From assembly GCA_963827855.1 (NCBI GenBank), contig CAWHBY010000001.1, positions 1,178,001 to 1,242,000 on the forward strand: a stretch of DNA of 64,000 nt. Direction: 5' to 3'. Below, in pieces: positions 27,471 to 37,514 of the stretch. The first letter of the stretch is position 1; every line of letters begins with the position of its first letter. Source of the stretch: DTPU01 sp963827855. GTDB lineage: Bacteria; Planctomycetota; Phycisphaerae; Sedimentisphaerales; Anaerobacaceae. The translations under genes were made by a program, and so were the position numbers. Below the pieces are notes generated by a model that had not been told where the DNA came from, did not search any database, and was given only the letters and a program-made list of their open reading frames with translations.

Positions 27471-29768
27471 ATGGTCGAACCGATCCATCGCTGTGGACGC
27501 GGGGCTGCGGGGCCGAGCGATGCCCCTGCGGGCTCCTGCACTCTCACGGTGATCGCCATCCTAGGCTCGATACTCGCCACGGCTCCGTGGGCAGGGCCGC
27601 TTCATGCGACTGGCGTCGTGGATGGCGCAGCCCTGCGGAGGCCGGGTCAATCCCGGCCTGTGGTCGACTGGCTGATCGATCCGGCGCCCTTCAAGGCGAA
27701 GTGGGTTCCCCTGGAGGGCGGCAGGGGGGCGGAGCTGAGCAACGGGCTGGTCCGCCGCGTGTTCTCGATCCAGCCCGGATGCGCCACAGTGGCCATCGAC
27801 AACCTGATGACCGGTGAGTCTGTGCTGCGGTCCGTGCGGCCAGAGGCCCTGGTGGAGCTCAACGGCCAGGCCGTCCGGCTCGGCGGTCTTGCAGGTCAGC
27901 CCGTGCACAACTTCCTCAAGCCCGAGTTTCTTGCGTCCATGGGGCCTGATCCCAATGCCTGGCCTTGCACAGGATTCAAGACGGCGACCGCCGAGGCCCG
28001 GTTTGCCTGGCAGCCGAAGAAGTCATGGCTCAGCACAGTCCCTGCATGGCCGCCTCCTGGCGCCAGTGTGACGTTTGAGTACGGCGCCCCTGCAGCCAGT
28101 CCACTCGCGGGCGTGGTGATGGCCGTGCATTATGAGCTCTATGATGGTCTGCCCCTGATGGCCAAGTGGCTGACGGTCTGCAACGCATCGGGCAAATCAG
28201 TGACACTCAACTCGACGGTCGTGGAGCAACTGGCGGTGGTGGAGGCGGAGTCCATCGTGGATGGAACGCCCGCGAACTTTCGCCGGGAGATCCAGACGCT
28301 GGAGGCCTTCAGCGACTTTGCCTTTGGCGGGAACATGGCAGGCAATGCGGATGCACCGGCCATCCGTTGGAGGGCTGATCCACTCTATGCCACCCAGGTC
28401 CACTATGAGCGACAGACGCCTTGTCTGCTCGATGGCTCTCCCCGCCTGGGGCCGGACGCCGAGATCTCGCCAGGCCAGACCTTCGAGTCCTTCAGGGTGT
28501 TCGAGCTGATCCATGACAGCACGGATCGCGAGCGAAGGGGCCTGGCTGTGCGTCGGGCCTACCGGAGCCTCGCTCCGTGGGTGCAGGAGAATCCCATCCT
28601 GATGCACGTCCGCAGCGCCAAGCCTGAGGCAGTCAGGCTCGCCATAGACCAGTGTGCGGAGGTGGGCTTCGAGATGGTCATCATGACCTTTGGCAGCGGC
28701 TTCGACATCGAGAACGAAGACCCTGCTACCCTCTCGCAGATCAAGGCCCTGGCCGACTATGCCCGGTCCAAGGGGATCAGCCTGGGCGGCTACTCGCTGC
28801 TCGCCAGCCGCAGCATCGGCCCGGCCGACGACGTGATCGATCCCAACACAGGAAGGCCGGGTGGCGCCCGTTTCGGCAGCTCCCCGTGCATCGGCAGCCG
28901 GTGGGGACAGGAGTACTTCCGGAAGCTCAGACTGTTCTTCGAGAAGACCGGCTGCAGCGTGCTCGAGCACGACGGTTCGTATCCCGGGGACGTCTGCGGA
29001 TCCACCACCCACCCTGGCCACAAGGGGCTGAAGGACTCCCAATGGACCCAGTGGCGGACGATCAGCGGCTTCTACCAGTGGTGCAGGTCGCAGGGCATCT
29101 ATCTCAACGTCCCGGACTGGTACTACCTGGCAGGCTCCAACAAGTGCGGAATGGGCTACAGGGAGACGAACTGGTCGCTGCCACGCGACCAGCAGGAGAT
29201 CATCGAGCGACAGAACATCTTTGATGGGACCTGGGAGAAGACGCCCAGCATGGGCTGGATGTTTGTACCCCTGACGGAGTACCACGGAGGTGGGGCTGCA
29301 GCCACCATCGAGCCGCTCAAGGATCACCTGGAGCACTACGAGACGCGGCTGGCCAATCTCTTCGGCGCTGGCGTGCAGGCCTGCTACCGCGGTCCCCGGT
29401 TGTATGACGGCCCCCAGACCCGGCTGGTCGTCAAGCGATGGGTGGACTTCTACAGGCAACACCGGCCGATCCTGGATAGTGACATCATCCACCTCCGCAG
29501 GCCGGACGGCCGTGACTGGGACGGTTGGCTGCACGTCAATCCATCCCTTAAGGAGCGGGGCCTTGCCGTGTTCTACAATCCGCTGGACACTGCCGTCGAG
29601 CGGGTGATCCGGCTGCCCTTGTACTACACGGGCCTGACCGACAAGGCGACCCTCAAATATGAGGACGGCCGCACCCAGAAGGTCAGGCTCGCTCGTGACG
29701 CCTCCGCAGAGGTGACCGTCAAGATACCCGGCCGGGGCCGGACCTCGATGACCGTGTGTGGCCCCTAG
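27471..29768 (+). CDS. Exported clan GH-D-like glycoside hydrolase (alpha-galactosidase/GH36-like)
   Basis: 765 residues from the ATG at 27471; a TTG 36 bp upstream is less likely. A hydrophobic export segment lies at about 24-42. An N-terminal beta-supersandwich (about 65-340) precedes a TIM barrel (about 370-680). CSVLEHDGSYPGD has the placement of the clan-D nucleophile Asp, and the arrangement resembles GH27/GH36 alpha-glycosidases. A C-terminal beta domain closes the protein (LHVNPSLKERGLAVFYNPLD). Exact family and substrate are uncertain; a relative outside GH36 is possible. The isomerase gene follows 55 bp downstream. Confidence 0.6.
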   Translation: MVEPIHRCGRGAAGPSDAPAGSCTLTVIAILGSILATAPWAGPLHATGVVDGAALRRPGQSRPVVDWLIDPAPFKAKWVPLEGGRGAELSNGLVRRVFSIQPGCATVAIDNLMTGESVLRSVRPEALVELNGQAVRLGGLAGQPVHNFLKPEFLASMGPDPNAWPCTGFKTATAEARFAWQPKKSWLSTVPAWPPPGASVTFEYGAPAASPLAGVVMAVHYELYDGLPLMAKWLTVCNASGKSVTLNSTVVEQLAVVEAESIVDGTPANFRREIQTLEAFSDFAFGGNMAGNADAPAIRWRADPLYATQVHYERQTPCLLDGSPRLGPDAEISPGQTFESFRVFELIHDSTDRERRGLAVRRAYRSLAPWVQENPILMHVRSAKPEAVRLAIDQCAEVGFEMVIMTFGSGFDIENEDPATLSQIKALADYARSKGISLGGYSLLASRSIGPADDVIDPNTGRPGGARFGSSPCIGSRWGQEYFRKLRLFFEKTGCSVLEHDGSYPGDVCGSTTHPGHKGLKDSQWTQWRTISGFYQWCRSQGIYLNVPDWYYLAGSNKCGMGYRETNWSLPRDQQEIIERQNIFDGTWEKTPSMGWMFVPLTEYHGGGAAATIEPLKDHLEHYETRLANLFGAGVQACYRGPRLYDGPQTRLVVKRWVDFYRQHRPILDSDIIHLRRPDGRDWDGWLHVNPSLKERGLAVFYNPLDTAVERVIRLPLYYTGLTDKATLKYEDGRTQKVRLARDASAEVTVKIPGRGRTSMTVCGP

Positions 29769-29823
29769 CCGGCCTGAACCCGTACCGAAAGGAAAACCCC
29801 GCAACCTTCAACCTGGTAATCCT

Positions 29824-30783
29824 ATGATGAAACGACGTTCCTTCCTTGGCATGTCCACATGTGCTGCAGCAGCCGCTGCCCTGGGAGGCCAGGCGCTGCA
29901 GGCCGCAGAGCCCGCCAGGCCCGCCTTCAAGAAGCGGATCAAGCTGGGCGTGTCCACGTATTCCTATTGGCATTTCAAGCCTGAGAAGGTGTCCATCGAG
30001 ACGGTCATCGACAAGGCCGCGGTCCTCGGCATAGACGGCGTGGAGGTCCTGCACCGCCAGATGGACATGCCGGAGAAGGAGCCGCTCACGGCCGAGCGCC
30101 GCAAGTACCTCCAGAGGCTCAAACAGCGTGCCTTTCGCAGTGGCCTTTCCCTGGTGTCCCTCTCCATCCACCAGAACTTCGTGCAGCCAGATCCTGTGCA
30201 GCGTCAGAGCCACGTCGACCACACCCTCAAGTGCATCGAGATCGCCTATGAGCTGGGTGCGCCCAGCCTCCGCATCAACTCAGGCCGCTGGAACACGATC
30301 CCGGACTTCGACGAGCTGATGAAGGCCCGCGGCGTAGAGCCCATCCTGGCGGGTCACACCGAGGATGAGGGATTCAACTGGTGCATAGAGGGCATCCAGA
30401 AATGTCTGGCCAAGGCAGAGCAGTGCGGGGTCATGCTGGCCCTCGAGAACCACTGGGGTCTGACCGGCACGCCGCAGGGCCTGCTGCGGATCGTGAATGC
30501 GGTCCGGTCGCCTTGGCTGGGAGTGAACATGGATACGGGCAACTTCCTGGAGGACCCGTACGACAAGCTCAGGCAGATCGCGTCCGAGACCGTGTACGTG
30601 CACGCCAAGACCTACTACGGCGGCGGTGAGTGGTACACCCTGGACCTGGACTATAGGAGGATCGCGGGGATCCTGGCAGAGGTGGGCTACACGGGCTATG
30701 TCTCGCTCGAGATGGAGGGCAAGGAAGACGCAGATACGGCCGTGGCCAAGAGCATCGCGATGCTGCGGCAGGCGTTCGCCTAA
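29824..30783 (+). CDS. Tat-exported sugar phosphate isomerase/epimerase-like TIM barrel (PF01261)
   Basis: 319 residues. MMKRRSFLGMSTCAAAAAALGG is a twin-arginine signal; the start is the first of two adjacent ATGs. The xylose-isomerase-like barrel spans about 40-315, with metal-site acids in LALENHWG, GVNMDTGNF and SLEMEGKED and a histidine in YVHAKTYY. Members include epimerases and, in some lineages, lyases acting on 3-keto-glycosides; the specific reaction is unknown. It lies between the clan-D-like glycosidase and a DUF1080 gene in one direction, probably one transcription unit. Confidence 0.87.
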   Translation: MMKRRSFLGMSTCAAAAAALGGQALQAAEPARPAFKKRIKLGVSTYSYWHFKPEKVSIETVIDKAAVLGIDGVEVLHRQMDMPEKEPLTAERRKYLQRLKQRAFRSGLSLVSLSIHQNFVQPDPVQRQSHVDHTLKCIEIAYELGAPSLRINSGRWNTIPDFDELMKARGVEPILAGHTEDEGFNWCIEGIQKCLAKAEQCGVMLALENHWGLTGTPQGLLRIVNAVRSPWLGVNMDTGNFLEDPYDKLRQIASETVYVHAKTYYGGGEWYTLDLDYRRIAGILAEVGYTGYVSLEMEGKEDADTAVAKSIAMLRQAFA

Positions 30784-30790
30784 TTGGGCA

Positions 30791-30908
30791 GTTAAATGGT
30801 CAAAGAGTTGGATTGTTAGATGGTTAGAGGGTCATTTGTGCACGGGAGCGGACAATCCGGCATGCCAGCCATTTGACCACCTAACCACTCAACCATTCAT
30901 CCAACTTT
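30791..30908. repeat. Two opposed 8-bp-period arrays forming an imperfect inverted repeat
   Basis: Left arm 30791-30838: six contiguous octamers each starting GT (GTTAAATG, GTCAAAGA, GTTGGATT...). Right arm 30869-30908: five contiguous octamers each starting CCA (CCATTTGA, CCACCTAA...). The arms are largely complementary. The array begins 8 bp after the isomerase stop. Confidence 0.75.
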
Positions 30909-30926
30909 TATGAAGGAGTCGTCCGT

Positions 30927-31913
30927 ATGAACAAGCCCGCGTCGCTCGGGATGACCTTGGCAGGTGTGGCGTTGTTGGCCTGTGTCACGACGGCGTGGGC
31001 GGACCCGTACATAGGCGAGTACAAGGGCGTCTTTCACGCAGACGCAGTGCAGACGATGGACGCGGCTGCCAAGGTCGTGGCAGAGGGCGATGACGTGTAC
31101 TACCGCATCCTGATCACCGCGACTCCGAAACAGGCCGGTCGGGAGGGCGCAGCCATCGAGGTGCATGGCCACCGCAATGGATCCACGATCATGATCTCAG
31201 ACAGGGCGGCTGGCTACCACTGGCAGGGCCAGATCCAGAACGGCCACCTCACCCTCCAGTCAGAGTACGGCCAGAACCTCGAACTGGACCGCTTCGTCCG
31301 CAAGTCGCCCAACGAGGCGATGGTGCCGCCTGCCGGCGCAGTGGTCCTTCTGGCCTTCAAGGAGGGCACGGCCCCCAGCCTCAGTGCCTGGACCAACCAG
31401 GAGTGGAAGGCCTTGGCCAGCGGCTCCATGCAGGTCAACAAGGGCGAGACCCGGACGAAGGATCGCTTCGGCGACATCAAGCACCTGCACGTCGAGTTTT
31501 GGCTGCCCCTGGAGCCGGCCGAGCGGGGCCAGGGCCGCGCCAACAGCGGCCTGTTCCTCGACGACCTCTATGAAGTCCAGATCCTGGACTCCTTTGGCCT
31601 GGTCGAGACCTCGGGCGACTGCGGCAGTCTCTACAGCGTCAAGCGGCCGGACGTGAACGCCTCGCTGCCGCCCGAGACCTGGCAGAGCTATGACATCGAG
31701 TTCCGGTCGCCGCGTCTGAACGCGGACCGCTCCGTGGCTGAGGGCGCCCGCATCACCGTGGTCCTCAACGGCGTCAAGATCCACGACAACGTGGAGATCC
31801 CGAATCCGACCGCGGACCCGAAGGCGGTTCCGTCAGCCACAGGTCCCATCCAGCTCCAGGACCACGGCCACCCCATCCAGTTCCGAAACATCTGGCTCGT
31901 CAAGGGTGAGTGA
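30927..31913 (+). CDS. Exported DUF1080 (PF06439, 3-keto-disaccharide hydrolase-like) protein
   Basis: 328 residues; signal peptide MNKPASLGMTLAGVALLACVTTAWA; AAGGAG 10 bp before the ATG. An N-terminal beta module (about 25-140; YIGEYKGVF) is followed by the concanavalin-like DUF1080 domain (about 145-328), with HLHVEFWLPLEPAERGQGRANSGLFL, YEVQILDSFG and the closing GPIQLQDHGHPIQFRNIWL. Established members hydrolyse or eliminate 3-keto-glycosides made by Gfo/Idh/MocA dehydrogenases. The Tat isomerase lies directly upstream. Confidence 0.88.
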   Translation: MNKPASLGMTLAGVALLACVTTAWADPYIGEYKGVFHADAVQTMDAAAKVVAEGDDVYYRILITATPKQAGREGAAIEVHGHRNGSTIMISDRAAGYHWQGQIQNGHLTLQSEYGQNLELDRFVRKSPNEAMVPPAGAVVLLAFKEGTAPSLSAWTNQEWKALASGSMQVNKGETRTKDRFGDIKHLHVEFWLPLEPAERGQGRANSGLFLDDLYEVQILDSFGLVETSGDCGSLYSVKRPDVNASLPPETWQSYDIEFRSPRLNADRSVAEGARITVVLNGVKIHDNVEIPNPTADPKAVPSATGPIQLQDHGHPIQFRNIWLVKGE

Positions 31914-31946
31914 TCAGGGTGTCCCAAGATGAAGGAGAAATCGTCC

Positions 31947-34354
31947 ATGCCCACAAGACTCTGTCTCTTACTTGTTCTCCTGTGCCTTCCGGTTGAGGCG
32001 TGGGGTGCCACGCCTCAACTGCCCGGGATCGGTCCGGCGATGCAGGCCGCCATCGACAGCCATGAGATCGCCGGCGCGGTGACCGTGGTCGTCACGAAAG
32101 ACAAGGTCCTGCATCTCCAGGCCGAGCGGGCTGGCCGACGTCGCGGCAGCAAAGCCGATGCAGCCCGACTCGCTGTTCTGGATCGCCTCGATGACCAAGC
32201 CCGTCACGGCCGCGGCAGTCCTGATGCTTCAGGATGAGGGCAAGCTCAACGTTGCCGATCCGGTGGCCAAGTATATCCCGGCCTTTGCCGATCTGAAGAC
32301 GCCCTCGGGCAAGCCCGCCAACCTGACGATCAGCCCAGATCCTCACGCACACCTCCGGCCTGGGCGAAGCGCCCGCCGCAGGGGCCCGCAACGCGCAGAC
32401 GCTCTCCGACCTCGATCCCGCTCTGGCTGGCCGCGCCCATGCAGTATGAGCCCGGCGCCAAATGGCAATACACGCAATCGGGCATCAACGTGGCCGCACG
32501 CATCGTCGAGGTGGTCAGCGGCCTGTCCTTCGATGCGTTCGTGCAGCAGCGGATCTTTGATCCGCTGGGCATGAAGAACACGACGTTCTACCCCGCGGCA
32601 CGGATCCGTCGTCACCGCCTATGCGAAGAATCAGACCACGGGCAGCTCGACCCCGCGCCTCCGCGTGCCGACTTGGCGTGCGCGAGCCGTCCGCCGCTGG
32701 GCAATGGCGGCCTCTACTCCACCGGCCCCGACTACGCCCGGTTCTGCCAGATGCTGCTCGGCGGCGGCGTGCTCGAGGGCAAGCGCTATCTCAGCGCCGA
32801 GTCGCGATGGAACTGCTCACCACCGTCCAGACCGGCGATCCTGCCCTGCGGTTTCTTCCAGTCGGCCGAGTTCGGCAACCACGGCGCCAACTACGGCTGG
32901 GGCATCGGCACGTGCATTCTGCGCACGCCGCACGAGGGCGTCGCCGCCATGCTCTCGCCCGGCACCTTCGGCCACGGCGGCGCCTGGGGCACGCAGGCCT
33001 GGATCGATCCCGTCCGCGGCGTGGCCTACGTCCTCATGGTGCAGCGATCGAATTTCCCGAACAGCGATGCCAGCGACGTCCGCCGGGCCTTCCAGCAGGC
33101 GGCCGCCGATGCCCTGGCCAAGCTGACGGACAGCACTGGGACGCCGGCGCAGAGCAAGCACTCGCCGACCACAAAGTACCCGTCCTACAACGGCCTGATC
33201 ATGGCCGGGTATCAGGGTTGGTTCCGGGTCGGGCGCGACGGCCAGATGTATCCCGACGAATCGCGAATCCGCATCGACATGTGGCCCGATGTCAGCGAAT
33301 ACGAGAAGACCTATCCGACCGGCCTGAAGCTGGCCGATGGCAGCACGGCCCGGTTCTTCAATTCCGCCGACAAGAGCACCGTCGATCTTCACTTCAAGTG
33401 GATGAAGGACTATGGGCTGGACGGCGTCTTCATGCAGCGGTTCTTCGGCGCCACCCGGCCCAATGCCCGGAACGGCCCCGAGGTCGACGTCCTGCGATTC
33501 GCCTTCCAGGCCGCCTCAGAGAACGAGCGGGCGATCGCGGTGATGTACGATCTGTCGGGCCTCCGCAGACTCGGGCGAGGACTGCATGCGGATCGCCGAC
33601 GACTGGAAGTTCCTGGTGGACACCTTGAAGGTGACCGATCAGCCGGGCGCCAAGACCTACCTGCACCATCGCGGCAGGCCGCTGGTGGTCATCTGGGGAG
33701 TGGGCTTCCCGGATCGCGGCTACGACATCAAGAACATCGCGTCTGGACAAGCTGATCGATTTCCTCCACAACGACCCCGAGTACGGCGGCTGCTCCGTCA
33801 TGCTCGGCGTTCCCACCTTCTGGCGCGATCTGAACGCCGACTGCCGGCCCGAGCCCTACCTGCACGAGCTGATCAAGAAGGCCGACCTGGTCATGCCCTG
33901 GACGGTCCAGCGGTTCAGCCCGTTGCTGCACAACGACATGTGGCGCTACCGTGACGTGATCAAGGCCGACATGAAGTGGTGCAAGGAGAACGGCGTGGAC
34001 TACGTGCCCTGCGTCTACCCGGGCTTCAGTTGGCACAACCTCAGCCGCTTTGAGTTCCCCGATGACGTCAAGCCGGTCGGGTCGATCCCGCGGCAGGGCG
34101 GCCGCTTCTACTGGCAGCTCATCTCCACGGCCATCGGCGCCGGCGCCGACAAGCTCTACGTGGCCATGTTCGACGAGGTCAACGAAGGCACGGCGATCTT
34201 CAAGTGCACGGATCATCCGCCCGTGAGCAACGTGGCCCAGTTCATCGACATGGATGGCAAACCCTCGGATCACTACCTGTGGCTCACCGGCGAGGCCGGC
34301 AAGATGCTCCGGAAGGAACGGCCGTTCAGCGCGAAGATGCCCAGACGGGAATAA
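31947..34354 (+). pseudogene. Serine hydrolase (beta-lactamase/CubicO class) fused to GH71/99-like glycosidase; many frameshifts
   Basis: Start MPTRLCLLLVLLCLPVEAWG with AAGGAG upstream. Piecing frames together gives a class-C-type serine hydrolase (about 30-400) with the nucleophile motif SMTK in FWIASMTKP, then ILTHTSGLGEAP, YTQSGIN and GHGGAWGTQAWIDP. After a short linker comes a glycosidase beginning YNGLIMAGYQGWF and including GLDGVFMQRFFG and VMYDLSGL, as in bacterial GH71/99-like proteins. The junction between the two enzymes is in one unbroken frame. About nine frame breaks (near 32130, 32340, 32415, 32603, 32640, 32807, 32840, 33565, 33750) interrupt it, some compensating one another. 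Conserved motifs survive on both sides, which suggests indel errors more than decay. Confidence 0.75.
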
Positions 34355-34378
34355 CCCCTATTCTATGAGGTGCAGACT

Positions 34379-36637
34379 ATGTTGAATCACTCATCGAGAA
34401 CCATCGCAGCCTCCGGCGTTGTCGTACTTCTGGCCACTCTTGCCTGTCTCGCGGCCAGGCCCGTGGACTACGCGAAGCCCATGATCGGCACCGACGAGCA
34501 CGGGCACGTGTATCCAGGGGCTACGGTCCCGTTTGGCATGATGCAATTGTCGCCCGACACGCGAGACGAGACTTGGGATGGGTGTTCGGGGTATCACTAC
34601 TCCGACTCCAGCATCATGGGCTTCTCCCACAACCACCTCACCGGCACGGGCTGCGCAGACCTGGGCAACGTGCTCCTGATGCCCACGGTCGGGCCGCTGA
34701 AGCTGGTGGCCGGCAAGAAGCCGGGAGAAGGCTATCGTTCCAGTTTCTCGCACAGCCAGGAAGAGGCCAGGCCCGGCTACTACCGCGTGATGCTCACGGA
34801 CTACAACGTCAACGTCGAGCTGACGGCGACCTTGCGGGCCGGCCTGCACCGCTACACGTTCCCGCAGACCAACGAAGGCCACGTGGTGCTGGACCTGTGG
34901 CACGGCGTGGGCAACCGGCCGACCGATTCGCAGATCACGCTGGCGGACGACCACACGGTCACCGGCTATCGCCGTAGCGACGGCTGGGGCGGTGACAAGA
35001 TCTACTACTTCGTGATCGAGTTCTCCAGACCGTTCGCCGGGGCAGGGCTGGTGTCGGACCACAAGCCCGTGGACGGGAAGGAGGCCACCGGCAAGAACCT
35101 CCAGGCCCACCTGGACTTCAAGACCCGGGCGGATGAGAAGATCCTCGCCCGAGTGGCGCTGTCCACGGTCAGCGTGCAGGGAGCCCGCAAGAACCTTGAG
35201 GCCGAGATCCGCAATTGGGACTTCGATGCCGTCGCGACTGCGGCCCGTGCCGCATGGGACAAGGCCCTGAGCCGTGGCCGACGTCGAGACGCCGGATGAG
35301 GCCCTCAAGGAGACGTTCTACACGGCCCTCTATCACAGCCATCTGGCCCCCACGATCCTCAATGACGTGGACGGCCAGTTCCGCGGCCCGGACGGCAAGG
35401 TTCACGAGGCCAAGGGCTACGACTTCTACAGCGAGCTGTCTCTGTGGGACACGTTCCGGGCGGAGAATCCGCTGCTCGACTCTCGTGCAGCCCCAGCGGG
35501 TCAATGACCTGGTCACCACCATGCTCGCGCACTTCAAGATCTTCGGCAAGGGGACCTTGCCGGTCTGGACCGAATCCGGCAAGGAGAACTGGTGCATGAT
35601 CGGCAATCACGCCATCCCAGTCATCCTGGACGCCTACAACAAGGGCTTCCGCAAGTGGGATGCAGCGGAGGCCCTGTCGGACATGGTCTCCTCGACCAGC
35701 CAGGACCGCGAGCAGCAGGATCAATACCGTTCGCTGGGTTACGTGGCGCAGGAAGGCAAGAATCAGAGCACCTCCAAGACGCTGGAATACGCCTACGATG
35801 ACGCGTGCATCGCCCGCTTCGCCAAGGCCCTGGGCAAGCCCGACGTCGCTGCCGTCTACGAGAAGCGGTCCGGGAACTGGCTGAACGTCTTCGATCCTGC
35901 CACGGGTTTCATGCGGGGCAAGCTGAAGAACGGCCAGTGGGTCATGCCCTTCGATCCCAAGCGGATCGAGTTCGAGGCCTTCACGGAGGCCAATGCGTGG
36001 CAGTACACCTTCTTCGTCCCTCACGATGTCCCCGGCCTGATCGAGAAGCTCGGCGGTGATGAGAAGTTCGTCGCCAAGCTGGATGAGATGTTCGACACCC
36101 AGGAGAAGATTCCCAATGAGTTGGTCGACGTCACCGGCGTGATGGGCATGTACGCCCATGGCAACGAGCCCTGCCACCACGTGGCCTATCTCTACAACTA
36201 CGCAGGCCAGGCCTGGAAGACCCAGGCCCGCACCCGCAAGGTTGCCACTGCCCTGTACAACAACACCAACGGCGGTATCTGCGGCAACGACGACTGCGGC
36301 CAGACCTCTGCCTGGTACGTCTTCACAGCCCTGGGCTTCTACCCGGTGGACCCGGCCAGCAACGTCTATGTTATCGCCAGTCCATTGGTGGACAGGATTA
36401 CCCTCAACCTCGACCCCCAGTTCTACAAGGGCGGAAAGTTCACCGTCGTGGCAAAAGACAATTCAGTCAAGAACGTCTACATCCAGTCTGCGACGCTCAA
36501 TGGCACAGCCCTACACACGCAGTTGGATCACGCATGAGCAGATCGCCGGCGGCGGCACGCTGGTCCTTCAGATGGGTCCGACGCCCAACAAGACGTGGGG
36601 CGCTGCAAAGGCCGATCGGCCTGGGCAGGGGAGCTGA
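34379..36637 (+). pseudogene. GH92 exo-alpha-mannosidase, secreted, three frameshifts
   Basis: About 753 codons. Start MLNHSSRTIAASGVVVLLATLACLAA, with GAGG 8 bp upstream. N-terminal beta domain with DYAKPMIGTDEHGHVYPGATVPFGMMQLSPDT and GFSHNHLTGTGCADLGN; the (alpha/alpha)6 catalytic domain contains FYTALYHSHLAPTI, YDFYSELSLWDTFRAENPLL, GNEPCHHVAYLYNY and GNDDCGQTSAWYVF, all GH92 signatures (Ca-dependent, inverting). Frames change near 35262, 35490 and 36525, each by the same amount (two bases lost or one gained). The last break restores WITHEQIAGGGTLVLQMGPTPNKTWG. Probably functional if the breaks are errors. It lies 24 bp after the preceding fusion gene. Confidence 0.85.
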
Positions 36638-36639
36638 TT

Positions 36640-36674
36640 CAGAACACAGAACACAGGAGTCAGGAGATAGGAGC
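36640..36674 (+). repeat. 7-bp-period array upstream of the CBS gene
   Basis: Five contiguous heptamers: CAGAACA, CAGAACA, CAGGAGT, CAGGAGA, TAGGAGC. The last units supply the AGGAG ribosome site of the next gene. Confidence 0.6.
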
Positions 36675-36676
36675 AA

Positions 36677-37379
36677 ATGGACGGCGACTTGGTGGACCGG
36701 TTCCTGGTGGCCTTCAATCAGATCCAGCAGTGCTGCCGTGACCAGACCGGCGCGACCGAGACGACATCGTTCGTCCAGGTGGTTGGCGACTTTCTGCATC
36801 GCCACCCCAGGCGGGTCGACATGGACCTGCTGCGGAGCCTCGCGGAGATCCGGAACGTCCTGGTCCATCAGAAGACCCGGCTCCACAGGGACCTGGCCAT
36901 GCCCACGCCCGAGACGGTGGATCTGATCGAGCGGATCAGGGACCAGTTCACGCGCCCCGCAAAAGCAGAAGGCCAGTTCCTCAGGACCGTGCAGATCGTG
37001 GAGGCGGACGCGAGCGTGTTGGAGGCCATGCGTCTGATTGGCCAGACCGACTACACCCAGTTTCCTGTATACGAGGGCCGGGAGTTCAGGGGGCTGTTGA
37101 CGTCCCATGGTATCACCCACTGGCTGGCCCAACTGAACCTGGAAGGCGCGACCTCGCGCACTCCTGAAGCAGGCCACGGTCAGGGACGTCCTGACCTTCG
37201 AGCAGGAGCGCCTCGACCGCAACTGTAGGATCGTGGCTAGGGACATGCCCGTCGATGAGATCGTGGCCTTGTTCCACTCCCATCCCGATCTGGTCGCAGT
37301 GCTGATCACCGAGCATGGCAAGAGAAACGAAAAGCCGGTCGGCATGGTCACCACATGGGACGTCATCGAGGCGGGCTGA
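36677..37379 (+). CDS. HEPN-like N-terminal domain plus CBS pair, frameshifted
   Basis: About 234 residues after repair. The N-terminal helical region (1-95) contains LAEIRNVLVHQ, an R-x4-H motif (R59-H64) with Asn after the Arg, as in HEPN ribonuclease domains. Two CBS motifs follow: ADASVLEAMRLIGQTDYTQFPVYEGREFRGLLTSHGI (about 115-155) and, after a frame break near 37155, MPVDEIVALFHSHPDLVAVLI...GMVTTWDVIEAG (about 185-234). CBS pairs bind adenine nucleotides. The HEPN assignment rests on one motif and helical character. No signal peptide, so cytoplasmic. It converges on the receiver-kinase gene. Confidence 0.65.
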
Positions 37380-37389
37380 GGGAAAGAAC

Positions 37390-37447
37390 GCAGAAGCCAG
37401 AAGACAAAGAAGGAAGAAACGGCGAATGGGCGAAACGGCGAGCTTGC
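37390..37447 (+). repeat. 7-bp then 8-bp period array after the CBS gene
   Basis: Heptamers GCAGAAG, CCAGAAG, ACAAAGA, AGGAAGA lead into octamers GAAACGGC, GAATGGGC, GAAACGGC, GAGCTTGC, starting about 10 bp after the CBS stop codon. The octamers match those at 61366-61397. Confidence 0.65.
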
Positions 37448-37460
37448 GCACTGCTAGCTT

Positions 37461-37483
37461 GTAGGATGGGCTTTAGCCCATGC
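37461..37483. repeat. Dispersed 23-bp hairpin repeat, copy 1
   Basis: Contains ATGGGCT-TT-AGCCCAT (7-bp stem, 2-base loop) with GTAGG before it and GC after it. An identical 23-bp copy lies at 61411-61433, and in both places a GAATGGG(C/T)GAAACGGCGAGC segment precedes it. Confidence 0.8.
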
Positions 37484-37514
37484 TGCCTCAAGCTTTAATC
37501 CATGGAGTCGTCCT

